Shown here one piece after another: positions 5,091 to 12,267 of a stretch of DNA of 15,160 bases (its first letter is position 1; every line of letters starts with the position of its first letter). The notes under the pieces are model-generated. The model worked only from the letters and a program-made list of their open reading frames with translations, did no database searches and was not told the DNA's origin. This DNA is from Candidatus Woesearchaeota archaeon. GTDB lineage: Archaea; Nanobdellota; Nanobdellia; Woesearchaeales; UBA10200. The position numbers and the translations under genes were made by a program. Location: the NCBI GenBank assembly GCA_016180275.1, contig JACPBN010000093.1:1-15160 (forward strand), in the 5' to 3' direction.

Positions 5091-6452
5091 ATGGCTGAAT
5101 TTATCTACCCGAATAAATCCGCACAAAAAAACCAGTTTCTTATTTTGGAGTATCAAGATACACCTATAGACGGCGTGATGGAGATCAGGACAAGTAAGAG
5201 CACTATCCAGGATTTCCAGAAAACACCTAACGATATTCAGATTCCACCTTTTGATTATACGGTGCAGCTGGAATTGGTTGATAATGATCCTGTATTAGGC
5301 ACTGCAGTTGACTTAACAGTTGATGCGACTACTTATAACGGATATACTTTTAGTGGCGGTAGCGACGAAGAAATAACTGCATGCTTAAAATATTTTGAGG
5401 ATGAGCTTGACTTTGACCAAGTGATTGAGAACATTCTTTACCAATACAACATCTGCGGTGATGCATACTTAGAATTAGTCATGGACAATGATAATATAAT
5501 CCGCGAATTATACGCTCTGCCTACTGAAGAAATACGCGTATCTACTAATCTCAACGGCAAAGTAAATAAGTATGTACAGTTGCCTAAGAACATGAGTGCA
5601 GTACGCAGCAGCACGACCACTAAACAGATCGAATGGCTGCCAGACAGTATCATACATTTCAAATATAAGAGCATAGGTAATAAGCCATATTCTTCTAGCC
5701 CGTTTAGATCTATCATGAGGGATTATAATTCGAGCATTTTGGCTAACTTTTACTTGCAGTCTATTTTTAAGAATTTACCCCCTAAATATGTATTTTCTCT
5801 AAAAAACAATAGCAAGGAAATGCGCGAATTACTCATAGAAAATCTTAGGCGGGCTAAGACTAATCCTAACGTAGACATAATCGGTTTTGGTAAAGAAGAG
5901 TTTGACGCAAAAGTATTACAGGTTAATTTTGATTCAGGGTTAGTGGCTTTGCCTAATTATTTCCAAAGCAGATTAGCCATGCTGACACGAGTACCTAAGT
6001 TATGGCTAGGTATAAGTGACGGTGCAAACAGAAGCACGTCAGAAGCAGAGATAATTCCTTTCGAGACAAAGATCAAGAAAGATCAAGCAAGGATTGCTTC
6101 GCAACTCAATAGAGAATTAATGTCAAAGACTCCATATCCTAATCTAAGATTTCAATGGAATCCTATCAGCCTCATGGATGAGAAAGCTATAGCTGGTATT
6201 GTGCAGCAGATGATCCAGGTAGGATTTGACAATGAGACAATCATACAATATGCTCGCGAGAAAGGATTTCCTCTGCGCCAGGATGTTACCATCGAGAAAC
6301 CACAGATGCAGCAACTACAGAAAGATGGTGCTCCTAGCAGACAGCGCGAAAACCAGAAAACAGATACCATGTCTAGTAATCTGGATCAGAAAGGGATGAG
6401 CGCAGATGGTGGTGCAAAATTAGAACAGCATAAGCAAGCGGTGAAGAGATAA
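5091..6452 (+). CDS. portal protein, 453 aa
   Basis: This forms the dodecameric channel at the capsid vertex through which TerL packages DNA, and the platform for head-tail connection. Characteristic segments in order are DNDPVLGTAVDLTVDA (64-79), YNICGDAYLELV (119-130), LPTEEIRV (143-150), DSIIHFKY (185-192) with PYSSSPFRSIM (199-209), and the late motif RVPKLWLGI (300-308) with NRSTSEAE (313-320). The C-terminus from about 395 is Gln- and Lys-rich and probably disordered. Length is normal for HK97/SPP1-like portals. The start ATG 5091 is supported by the TATA spacing. It overlaps the next gene by one base (TAATG). Confidence 0.95.
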   Translation: MAEFIYPNKSAQKNQFLILEYQDTPIDGVMEIRTSKSTIQDFQKTPNDIQIPPFDYTVQLELVDNDPVLGTAVDLTVDATTYNGYTFSGGSDEEITACLKYFEDELDFDQVIENILYQYNICGDAYLELVMDNDNIIRELYALPTEEIRVSTNLNGKVNKYVQLPKNMSAVRSSTTTKQIEWLPDSIIHFKYKSIGNKPYSSSPFRSIMRDYNSSILANFYLQSIFKNLPPKYVFSLKNNSKEMRELLIENLRRAKTNPNVDIIGFGKEEFDAKVLQVNFDSGLVALPNYFQSRLAMLTRVPKLWLGISDGANRSTSEAEIIPFETKIKKDQARIASQLNRELMSKTPYPNLRFQWNPISLMDEKAIAGIVQQMIQVGFDNETIIQYAREKGFPLRQDVTIEKPQMQQLQKDGAPSRQRENQKTDTMSSNLDQKGMSADGGAKLEQHKQAVKR

Positions 6453-6586
6453 TGCCATTACTAAAAGGCAAAAGCAAGAAAGTAATTGGAAGAAATATTG
6501 CAGAACTGGTAAGCAGCGGAAGGCCAAAAAACCAGGCAGTCGCGATAGCATACTCAAATGCTGGAATGAGCAGGAAAAAAAAGTGA
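6452..6586 (+). CDS. small basic phage protein, 44 aa
   Basis: The sequence begins MPLLKGKSKKVIGRNIAEL and continues with SSGRPKNQAVAIAYS and a basic tail, MSRKKK. This pattern, a short Lys-rich start, NI.EL, a G.P..QAVAIA stretch and a basic end, is familiar from very small conserved phage proteins usually encoded near portal or capsid genes; their function is not known to me. The ATG overlaps the portal stop by one base, so it is translated by coupling. Confidence 0.85.
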   Translation: MPLLKGKSKKVIGRNIAELVSSGRPKNQAVAIAYSNAGMSRKKK

Positions 6587-6590
6587 GACT

Positions 6591-6746
6591 ATGATGGACA
6601 AAAAAATGGAAAAGGACATGCCAATGAAAGAAAAAGACATGATGATGAAAGACGCACAGAAGATGAAGAAACATCCTAAGCTTATGGATGCGATGAAAAA
6701 GAAAGCTATGAAAAGCAAAGTAATGCAGGTATTTGGTAAAAAATGA
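6591..6746 (+). CDS. methionine- and lysine-rich miniprotein, 51 aa
   Basis: Of 51 residues 13 are Met and 17 are Lys, arranged in runs such as MPMKEKDMMMKDAQKMKKH. It is strongly basic overall and likely helical, with no hydrophobic segment and no recognised family. ATG 6591 lies 4 nt after the previous stop, with an alternative ATG as the next codon. Its stop overlaps the protease ATG in ATGA, which argues that it is really translated. Similar Met/Lys-rich small proteins occur in some phage head operons. It could bind nucleic acid or act in assembly, but no evidence selects a role. Confidence 0.72.
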   Translation: MMDKKMEKDMPMKEKDMMMKDAQKMKKHPKLMDAMKKKAMKSKVMQVFGKK

Positions 6747-7915
6747 GCAACGAATACACATTTCATTTCGACAGAGTTGAAACACGCAGTGCAGTAGAGA
6801 ATGGCATTCCTCAGTACATAGTACGAGGTTATGCGACTGTGCCAGACGTAGTACATACTTACCATTATGTGACAGATCGTAATGGCCAGCCTGTTAAAAG
6901 TTTTAAAGAGATGTTCACTAGGAATGCAATAGAAAGTATTGAACGAAAATCAAAGAATAAAAAGATTTTTGTCGATGCAGAGCATGAGATATTTTCTATA
7001 TTAAATACTAAGAAAGCATTAGCCAGCATCCAGTCACGAGCTGGTATTGATATAAATGCAGAAGCAGAATCTATCCTTAATTCTATGAAGACAACTGATT
7101 TGCCATTAGCTAAAGTTCATGAGTTAAAGGTAGATGAAAAAGGATTGTTTGTTGATACAAGGCTTAATCCGTTTTATAGAGATGCTGATGAAGCGCATGC
7201 TAAATATTTTGATGCAGTATGGAACAGTTTACAGACGGGTTTCTTGAATGGTATGAGCCTAAATTTCAAGCCGACAAAAATATTGCCAGGCGAGATACCT
7301 AAGATAGATGATGCGGATATTTATGGTATAAGTTATACAGGCGGTGCATCTCATAATTTCGCAAATATAACAGAAGTTGCGTTGCGAAGCGCAATTGAAA
7401 CCAGAGAGGGGATGACTATGAGTGAAGAATCGAAGAACGTAAACAGTGTAAGTAAATCTGACTATGAGAAGTTATTGGCCGAGAAACAGGCTAGTGACCA
7501 GAAACTTGCTGATATAAATAAGCAGCAAGAAGAAATGAAGAGACAGAAAGAAAAGCTTGACTGGGAACAGGAAAAAAATCAGCTTAAGACACAGATGGAA
7601 GAACTTAACAAGAAAGTAGCTGAACAGCTCAAGCCACAGCCAAAAGGGCAATATTCTGCTCCTGCAGGACAGACTCAAACTACAGATACTAAGGCAATCA
7701 TGGAAAAATATTTCGGCGAAGAGCCAAGAGATCCAAAAACATTTGCATCTAATGTAGCTAGGTATGCGTATTATAACAATCCTATGAGAAGAGTGACAAG
7801 AGATGGCGTATTAGGCGCAGCATTTCAGCTACAGGCTGAATTTGGCACATACAAACATCTTGAAGCAGATCCATTCGTAAAGAAATCAAGCCAAGATATA
7901 GTATTGCATAAGTAA
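6743..7915 (+). CDS. HK97-type prohead protease fused to scaffold domain, 390 aa
   Basis: The N-terminal domain (about 1-215) is a herpesvirus-like serine protease that cleaves the scaffold during capsid maturation. Motifs are YIVRGYATV (25-33), SFKEMFTRNAI (53-63), the catalytic His81 in IFVDAEHE (75-82), and the catalytic Ser172 in FLNGMSLNF (167-175). A charged coiled coil follows (about 238-296, for example QEEMKRQKEKLDWEQEKNQL), then a Pro/Gln linker and a C-terminal helical part (317-390) that probably binds the capsid protein. The fusion makes it protease plus scaffold in one chain. The start is fixed by the ATGA overlap. The dyad promoter of the capsid gene begins 10 bp after the stop. 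Confidence 0.93.
   Translation: MSNEYTFHFDRVETRSAVENGIPQYIVRGYATVPDVVHTYHYVTDRNGQPVKSFKEMFTRNAIESIERKSKNKKIFVDAEHEIFSILNTKKALASIQSRAGIDINAEAESILNSMKTTDLPLAKVHELKVDEKGLFVDTRLNPFYRDADEAHAKYFDAVWNSLQTGFLNGMSLNFKPTKILPGEIPKIDDADIYGISYTGGASHNFANITEVALRSAIETREGMTMSEESKNVNSVSKSDYEKLLAEKQASDQKLADINKQQEEMKRQKEKLDWEQEKNQLKTQMEELNKKVAEQLKPQPKGQYSAPAGQTQTTDTKAIMEKYFGEEPRDPKTFASNVARYAYYNNPMRRVTRDGVLGAAFQLQAEFGTYKHLEADPFVKKSSQDIVLHK
7418..7915 (+). CDS. nested in-frame scaffold protein, 165 aa (internal start)
   Basis: Within the protease gene, at the junction between protease and coiled coil, GAGGGGAT (7406-7413) closely resembles the Shine-Dalgarno GAGGTGAT and lies 4 nt before an in-frame ATG at 7418; a second in-frame ATG lies at 7412. 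Initiation here would give free scaffold, starting MSEESKNVNS and including the coiled coil and C-terminal helices. This is the arrangement of lambda C/Nu3 and related viruses. The separate product is inferred from the signal and its position only. Confidence 0.45.
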   Translation: MSEESKNVNSVSKSDYEKLLAEKQASDQKLADINKQQEEMKRQKEKLDWEQEKNQLKTQMEELNKKVAEQLKPQPKGQYSAPAGQTQTTDTKAIMEKYFGEEPRDPKTFASNVARYAYYNNPMRRVTRDGVLGAAFQLQAEFGTYKHLEADPFVKKSSQDIVLHK

Positions 7916-7925
7916 TTTTATAATC

Positions 7926-7951
7926 AATTATTTTCCATATAGAAAATAATT
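7926..7951 (+). promoter_or_regulatory. 26-bp dyad promoter, copy 2 (major capsid gene)
   Basis: Arms AATTATTTTC (7926-7935) and GAAAATAATT (7942-7951) are perfect reverse complements around a CATATA core. The core could serve as the TATA box, putting the transcript start near 7965, about 24 nt before the capsid ATG and upstream of its ribosome-binding site GAGGAGG (7972-7978). The element matches 874-899 at 23 of 26 positions. It may be promoter and operator together; as RNA it could also fold into a hairpin ending the upstream message. Confidence 0.58.
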
Positions 7952-7988
7952 ACAACAGTAACAACAGTGACGAGGAGGAACGACGACA

Positions 7989-9128
7989 ATGGCAACACAA
8001 GACCCATTAATGGAAATAAGAAGTAATTTGTCCACTACAACTAATAATGACTGGACAGCAGGCACAACTGGCGGTGGTGCAGAACTGCAAAAAAAGATAG
8101 ATGCTATGGTAGTTGATTTTATCAACAGAGATGTTGATTTAACCCCGTTAGTAGCAAGAAAACCTATGCCTCCAGGAAATGTAAATTTCTTCTGGCCAGT
8201 TAAGACTGATCTAGGCAGTACAGGTAAAGCAGCTTTCTATTCAGAAGGTGCAACTGGAACTCCATATCCAAGCACTATGGTTAACTTGAATGCTACTCCA
8301 AAAAGTCTGCGTTCTGATTATGAAGTATCTGGTATGATAAAGGCAGCTTCTCAGGGCGGATTTTACGATGCGCTTGAAGGCGAAGCAAAAGATGCTCTCA
8401 GCCAGTTAAAGCTTGTCCAAGAACAAGCTTTCATCTGCGGTACTGATACAAACGCATATGGATTCTCTGGATCATATAATGGTTTGTTACAATTAATGCG
8501 TTGGCACACATCTAATGGCGGAGATACTGAGGGCACAGCTGCTAATAAGATGTTAGATACCACTTCTGTCTATGGCGTAACTAGAGCAGCAGGCACTACT
8601 TACTTAGACGTAAGTTATGTACTTGCAGGTACTATTGGTACTTCCACAGGCGCATTAGAGCTTGCGCATCTTGACAGAGCTGTTACTTTGAGTAATAAGC
8701 ACGGCGGAAAGGGTCATGAAAGGATATTCTTCTGCTCAGAAGAGAGAGTAGATGAGATTAACCAATTACTGCAGCCACAGCAAAGATTTGCTGGTACATT
8801 GAATTTGGAAGGTGGATTCAGCATCCAGACTTACAAAGGCAATGCAATCATAGGCAGCAGATTCATGGATAAGAATGGCGCAACTAATACGAGTTCATGG
8901 GATTCTAGCACAGATGCAGATAATTCAATGTATCTGCTTGATCTAGATGAGCTTGAGTTCAGGGTAGTTGGTGGTGTTGATGCAGTGCATATCCCAGTAA
9001 TAGGATTAAGCACAGCAACAAGATCAGATGTTGAAGGCGGATGGTTCAAGACATATGGTGTATTTGTTGTAAAGAAATTCAGGACACATGTACACATTGC
9101 TAACTTGACAGCACCTGCTGTACCATAA
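7989..9128 (+). CDS. major capsid protein, HK97 fold, 379 aa
   Basis: This is the shell-forming protein. Segments typical of the fold are an N-terminal arm, an extended-loop-like stretch KAAFYSEGATGTPYPS (80-95), the spine-helix region GFYDALEGEAKDALSQLKL (124-142), then ICGTDTNAYGFSGSYNGLL (149-167), and a C-terminal domain with DLDELEFRVVGG and FKTYGVFVVKKFRTHVHIANL. There is no long N-terminal delta domain, in keeping with a separate scaffold on the preceding protease. Strong expression is suggested by its own promoter, the ribosome-binding site GAGGAGG and a terminator directly after it. The gene is complete and starts at ATG 7989. Confidence 0.93.
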   Translation: MATQDPLMEIRSNLSTTTNNDWTAGTTGGGAELQKKIDAMVVDFINRDVDLTPLVARKPMPPGNVNFFWPVKTDLGSTGKAAFYSEGATGTPYPSTMVNLNATPKSLRSDYEVSGMIKAASQGGFYDALEGEAKDALSQLKLVQEQAFICGTDTNAYGFSGSYNGLLQLMRWHTSNGGDTEGTAANKMLDTTSVYGVTRAAGTTYLDVSYVLAGTIGTSTGALELAHLDRAVTLSNKHGGKGHERIFFCSEERVDEINQLLQPQQRFAGTLNLEGGFSIQTYKGNAIIGSRFMDKNGATNTSSWDSSTDADNSMYLLDLDELEFRVVGGVDAVHIPVIGLSTATRSDVEGGWFKTYGVFVVKKFRTHVHIANLTAPAVP

Positions 9129-9132
9129 TTAC

Positions 9133-9161
9133 ATTAAATTTTTTTTAATTTATTATTTTTT
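9133..9161 (+). terminator. oligo-T terminator after the capsid gene
   Basis: ATTAAA (9133-9138) and TTTAAT (9144-9149) form a small dyad containing a run of eight T (9139-9146); a second run of six T follows at 9156-9161. Archaeal intrinsic termination mainly requires U-rich tracts, so this fits an end to the capsid transcript, possibly leaky, with the following small genes read at a lower level. Confidence 0.52.
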
Positions 9162-9186
9162 ATGACATCAACGGAGGTTGACAATC

Positions 9187-9459
9187 ATGGCATTTAGTAT
9201 AACAATCAAAAAACGATTTTCCCCAGGCAATGCTAAAGGTAAAGTTATCCTATTGACAGATGTAAGTTCATCTGGCAGTGCATTTAACACAGGATTTCAG
9301 CATGTATATAGTTGTCATCCATCAAATAGTGCAAGAGCAGCTGCAGGCGATTTTAAGGTTTTAATCAATCAGAATGCAAGCGGAGCAAAAGAAGGTTTTT
9401 GCTATGTGACTGCAGAAACTAATCTTGATGACGGCGAATTTACAATTATCGGAAGATAG
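9187..9459 (+). CDS. hypothetical virion-associated protein, 90 aa
   Basis: No family is recognised. The start is ATG 9187 because GGAGGT (9172-9177) lies 9 nt upstream. The protein is beta-rich, with segments such as GKVILLTDVSSSGSAF and GEFTIIGR at the end, and has no signal peptide. It is the first gene after the capsid terminator, with 12 nt between its stop and the next ATG. The place right after the capsid gene is often taken by capsid decoration or connector proteins; this is a guess from context. Confidence 0.8.
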   Translation: MAFSITIKKRFSPGNAKGKVILLTDVSSSGSAFNTGFQHVYSCHPSNSARAAAGDFKVLINQNASGAKEGFCYVTAETNLDDGEFTIIGR

Positions 9460-9471
9460 AGAGGGATAATC

Positions 9472-9768
9472 ATGGCAAAAGTATTGCTAGCAGGCAGAGC
9501 TAATACACAATATAGCATAGATGGTAAAGGGTATTATGGCGGACAGTATGTTGAGCTTACTGATAACCAGATAACTGAAAATGCAGATATTGTGTTGGAT
9601 AATGAAGGACATCCTTTTGCTAGCGAACAGCATGAAAAGAAGTATGGCAAAGTAAAGAAATCTGCTAAGATTGAAGATGTGCCTAAGCCTGCAGTAAATG
9701 TAATTACGCCATTGCCTATTATCAATCCTGCACCAGCAGTAAAACTATCAAAGAAAAAGGTGAGATAA
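9472..9768 (+). CDS. hypothetical protein with proline-rich tail, 98 aa
   Basis: The N-terminal two thirds are a small polar domain (GRANTQYSIDGKGYYGGQYV, then LDNEGHPFASEQHEKKYGK). The C-terminal third is a Pro/Val-rich, likely extended segment (about 72-90, containing TPLPIINPAPAV) ending in LSKKKVR. A basic, proline-rich tail suggests flexible binding to the capsid or nucleic acid, but no family is recognised. The ribosome-binding site is GAGGGAT, four nt before ATG 9472. The following gene begins one nt after the stop and uses the end of this gene as its ribosome-binding site. Confidence 0.8.
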   Translation: MAKVLLAGRANTQYSIDGKGYYGGQYVELTDNQITENADIVLDNEGHPFASEQHEKKYGKVKKSAKIEDVPKPAVNVITPLPIINPAPAVKLSKKKVR

Positions 9769-9769
9769 G

Positions 9770-10099
9770 TTGTCAAGCGCAAAAGAACAGGATAGATTAT
9801 TTCCTACCAAATTTGAGAATGATGAATATGATGTCGCTGCAGCAACTACAGTTACATATTACATAGTCGCATCTGGCACAGACAGCACTAATGCAAGATA
9901 CTTAAATTTGGGTGCGCCGAGCATAGGTATATCAGTTATCCCTACACAGATCATTCAAGTTACTCATATTAACAATAAGCAACTTAAAGTTCCAATGACA
10001 ATCGGCACAAATGGTTGGATTGAGGATAGAGGGGAATTTACAACTTTTGTTGTAGTGACAGGAACAGCTGCTAATATCAAAGTCGGAGTTAAGAGGTAA
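9770..10099 (+). CDS. hypothetical beta-rich protein, 109 aa (TTG start)
   Basis: Translation most likely begins at TTG 9770: GGTGA (9759-9763) lies 6 nt upstream inside the end of the preceding gene, and the frame is open from there with typical composition. The protein alternates short strands (TTVTYYIVASGTD, ISVIPTQIIQVTHI, GEFTTFVVVTGTAANIKVGV) and looks like a small beta-sandwich or barrel. No signal peptide is present, so it is cytoplasmic and could be a virion protein such as a decoration or head-tail component. No family is recognised. Confidence 0.78.
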   Translation: MSSAKEQDRLFPTKFENDEYDVAAATTVTYYIVASGTDSTNARYLNLGAPSIGISVIPTQIIQVTHINNKQLKVPMTIGTNGWIEDRGEFTTFVVVTGTAANIKVGVKR

Positions 10100-10103
10100 C
10101 TAA

Positions 10104-10409
10104 ATGCCAGCAAATCCAGGATTGCCAAAGATATTGAATCTTACATTTACTTCTGGCACACAAGGCCAGATAGTCAAGTTAGTCAATAGAACTACAGATG
10201 AGATAGTATTTGATACATTAAATGCAAGCGGTAAATTATTGTTTGACTGCAATAGTTTCACTAGCGGATATACAGATGGCGATGTTATTGATATTGTATT
10301 ATCTGGAGAAAGAAGTGCAGCAACTACTATCACATTATCAGGCGAAGCTGCTCAATCTAGCACTATAACAACAACAGCAGGCGCAGTAGGCGCACGAAGA
10401 GGGTTTTAG
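10104..10409 (+). CDS. small beta-sandwich protein, carboxypeptidase-regulatory-like, 101 aa
   Basis: It reads like a short Ig/carboxypeptidase-regulatory-like domain: TGQ-type strand (TSGTQGQIVKLVNRTTDEIV), a turn with GKLLFDCNSF, then SGYTDGDVIDIVL. The same pattern returns in the gene at 13580 (KGYSNGDSITISV) and less clearly at 12268, so these are probably diverged relatives. The C-terminus is a Ser/Thr/Ala-rich extension ending GARRGF. GAGGT at 10093-10097 precedes ATG 10104. Such domains in viral genomes usually belong to virion surface or adhesion proteins. There is no signal peptide. Confidence 0.8.
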   Translation: MPANPGLPKILNLTFTSGTQGQIVKLVNRTTDEIVFDTLNASGKLLFDCNSFTSGYTDGDVIDIVLSGERSAATTITLSGEAAQSSTITTTAGAVGARRGF

Positions 10410-10420
10410 AGGTGGCAATG

Positions 10421-11959
10421 ATGAAAGCAATATTAAAATCAATCTTATTTTTCATAACAATCCTATTTACATTTTCATTAGTGCAGTCTGTTTCGGCTGC
10501 GCCAACTATAACAATACATGCACCAAGTAATCTTACAGAAACAGGTGTATATAGCACTAATTATAGTATGTTGGTAACTAGCAATGACACGTATAATGAC
10601 TGTAGTTTATATGAAACAACTGGCAGGGCACGTAATTATACAGCAACTCCAAATGCATGGAGTGTCATAAGGACAGATGATGATATATCTAATAATACTG
10701 TTAAGCAGTTTACTATCAATAAAGCAAATGGCACATATTCATGGTATGAAAACTGCACGACAAATGACAGAAGCACTTTTACAGCGACAGACATTTTTGT
10801 ATTGGATGTAAATTATGTATATCCTACAGTTACTTTTGGGACACCTGCAAATGCTACTTCGAGCAGTTCAGCTATAATAACTTATAACATTACGGTTTCA
10901 GGAGCAGAATCTGCATATGTTTGTCATTTATGGGACAATAGAGATGGAACTACATCGGAAAGAGCTTCACAGAGTGCTATTGTAAATAATACACAAACAA
11001 ATATTCCTATAACCTATTCAGATGTTAAAAATCTTCAGTCATTCTGGAACTGCACTAATGCAATTAATACAGCAGTGTTTGGCGTATCTGCAACACGATT
11101 CCTTAATGTAGATACCACTAGGCCATCTATTACGGTTGTTAATTATACGAATGGGACATGGCTGACTAGAAACCAGGCAAATTTCGCATATACTGTTACT
11201 GATGAGAACGCTGCTACATGCCAGTTCTGGTTATCTAATTCCACAGGGTTTATCAATACGAGTGGCGCAGCGACTAATGCAACTTCTTATACTAATGCAA
11301 CTACATTTACACTTGCAAATAGTGTGACAGATAGTGTGTTGTATGATTTGGTATTGAGATGCAATGATACAGCAGGCAATATTGGGTATGCAAATACAAC
11401 TGGAGCTTTCTTTAGATTAAGAGTTGATCTGATTCAGCCTACTTTGCCAACTTTATTTTATCCATCTACAAAAAACATCACAACAACAGACTCTACACCA
11501 ACTGTTTATTATACAACAACAGTTGATACAAATTTTGCTAATTATACTGTAGAGATAGCAAGTGATAGCGCATTTTCAACTATTGTTGCACGATCTAGTA
11601 ATACTGTCAGGCTTACAAACACAACTACTGTGTCAAGCATAGGGTTTGATGTAACTAGGTACTTAAGAGTTATTGCATATGATGAAGCAGGAAATAGTAA
11701 CACTAGCGCAGTCCAGACTGTCATTACTAAGAGCTTATGTGCAAACTTAAGTGCAAGCCAATGGTATTTCTGTACTAATCTAGGCAATGATTTCACTCTG
11801 CAGGATTTGCTTGGCAATACAAGCGCAACTACAGTGGCTGTATGGAACTCAACTCATCAATTCCAGACGTATGTAAGCGGAGGCTCAGGCGGTACAGTAA
11901 CTGTAAAAGGTGGAGGTCCATATTTAATCTATGTACCTATTTATAGTAAATGTAACTAA
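10421..11959 (+). CDS. secreted Ig-like repeat glycoprotein, 512 aa (apparently frameshifted at its 3' end)
   Basis: Start ATG 10421 is 5 nt after GGTGG (10411-10415). A Sec-type signal peptide follows (hydrophobic residues 8-22, cleavage probably after VSA at 26). Then come about three Ig-like domains of roughly 100 residues, each with a Cys pair (for example VCHLWDNRDG with FWNCTN, and TCQFWLSNSTG with LRCNDTAGN), a fibronectin-like domain (about 330-430, ending YLRVIAYDEAGNSNTS), and a C-terminal module SQWYFCTNLGNDFTLQDLL to GGGPYLIYV. More than 20 N-glycosylation sequons are present. The frame then ends abruptly (PIYSKCN) while the next frame continues the same style, so one protein has probably been split. 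It is likely exported and surface-exposed: host-cell display, adhesin or virion fibre. Confidence 0.88.
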   Translation: MKAILKSILFFITILFTFSLVQSVSAAPTITIHAPSNLTETGVYSTNYSMLVTSNDTYNDCSLYETTGRARNYTATPNAWSVIRTDDDISNNTVKQFTINKANGTYSWYENCTTNDRSTFTATDIFVLDVNYVYPTVTFGTPANATSSSSAIITYNITVSGAESAYVCHLWDNRDGTTSERASQSAIVNNTQTNIPITYSDVKNLQSFWNCTNAINTAVFGVSATRFLNVDTTRPSITVVNYTNGTWLTRNQANFAYTVTDENAATCQFWLSNSTGFINTSGAATNATSYTNATTFTLANSVTDSVLYDLVLRCNDTAGNIGYANTTGAFFRLRVDLIQPTLPTLFYPSTKNITTTDSTPTVYYTTTVDTNFANYTVEIASDSAFSTIVARSSNTVRLTNTTTVSSIGFDVTRYLRVIAYDEAGNSNTSAVQTVITKSLCANLSASQWYFCTNLGNDFTLQDLLGNTSATTVAVWNSTHQFQTYVSGGSGGTVTVKGGGPYLIYVPIYSKCN

Positions 11960-12257
11960 TCAGACAGCAAGCGACTGGAACTTAGTATCAAATTTAAATG
12001 AGACAAAGACGGTTACTATGCAGGCTTATGATTTCGTATTTAATAGAGCTAATTCGACATTTAGTGTTGATGATCAGAGTAATGTGACTTATTTTTCATA
12101 TTATAATAACTCTGCTACGAGAAAGGGTCAATCACATGTTGCAAACTTAACTATTGGCAGCAGTAATGCGACAGTGATAGGATATGGCGAAGTTGTCTGG
12201 GCACATATTGCAACTGCGACAGCCTCGCCAGTAAAAGTTGATTTTGACTTGATATAA
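11931..12257 (+). CDS. C-terminal continuation of the Ig-like glycoprotein in the +1 frame
   Basis: This frame overlaps the end of the preceding gene by 29 bp and continues its composition: VNVTNQTASDWNLV, then NLNETKTVTMQ, RANSTFSV, SQSNVTYF-type strands and several more sequons, ending VKVDFDLI. It opens after a TAA just before 11927, so a shift must occur between there and 11959. ATG 11931 has no ribosome-binding site and no signal peptide, arguing against an independent gene. A one-base indel (real or from assembly) or a +1 ribosomal frameshift would join it to the upstream part for a product of about 615 residues. The stop abuts the ribosome-binding site of the next gene. Confidence 0.7.
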   Translation: MYLFIVNVTNQTASDWNLVSNLNETKTVTMQAYDFVFNRANSTFSVDDQSNVTYFSYYNNSATRKGQSHVANLTIGSSNATVIGYGEVVWAHIATATASPVKVDFDLI

Positions 12258-12267
12258 GGTGGAAACT

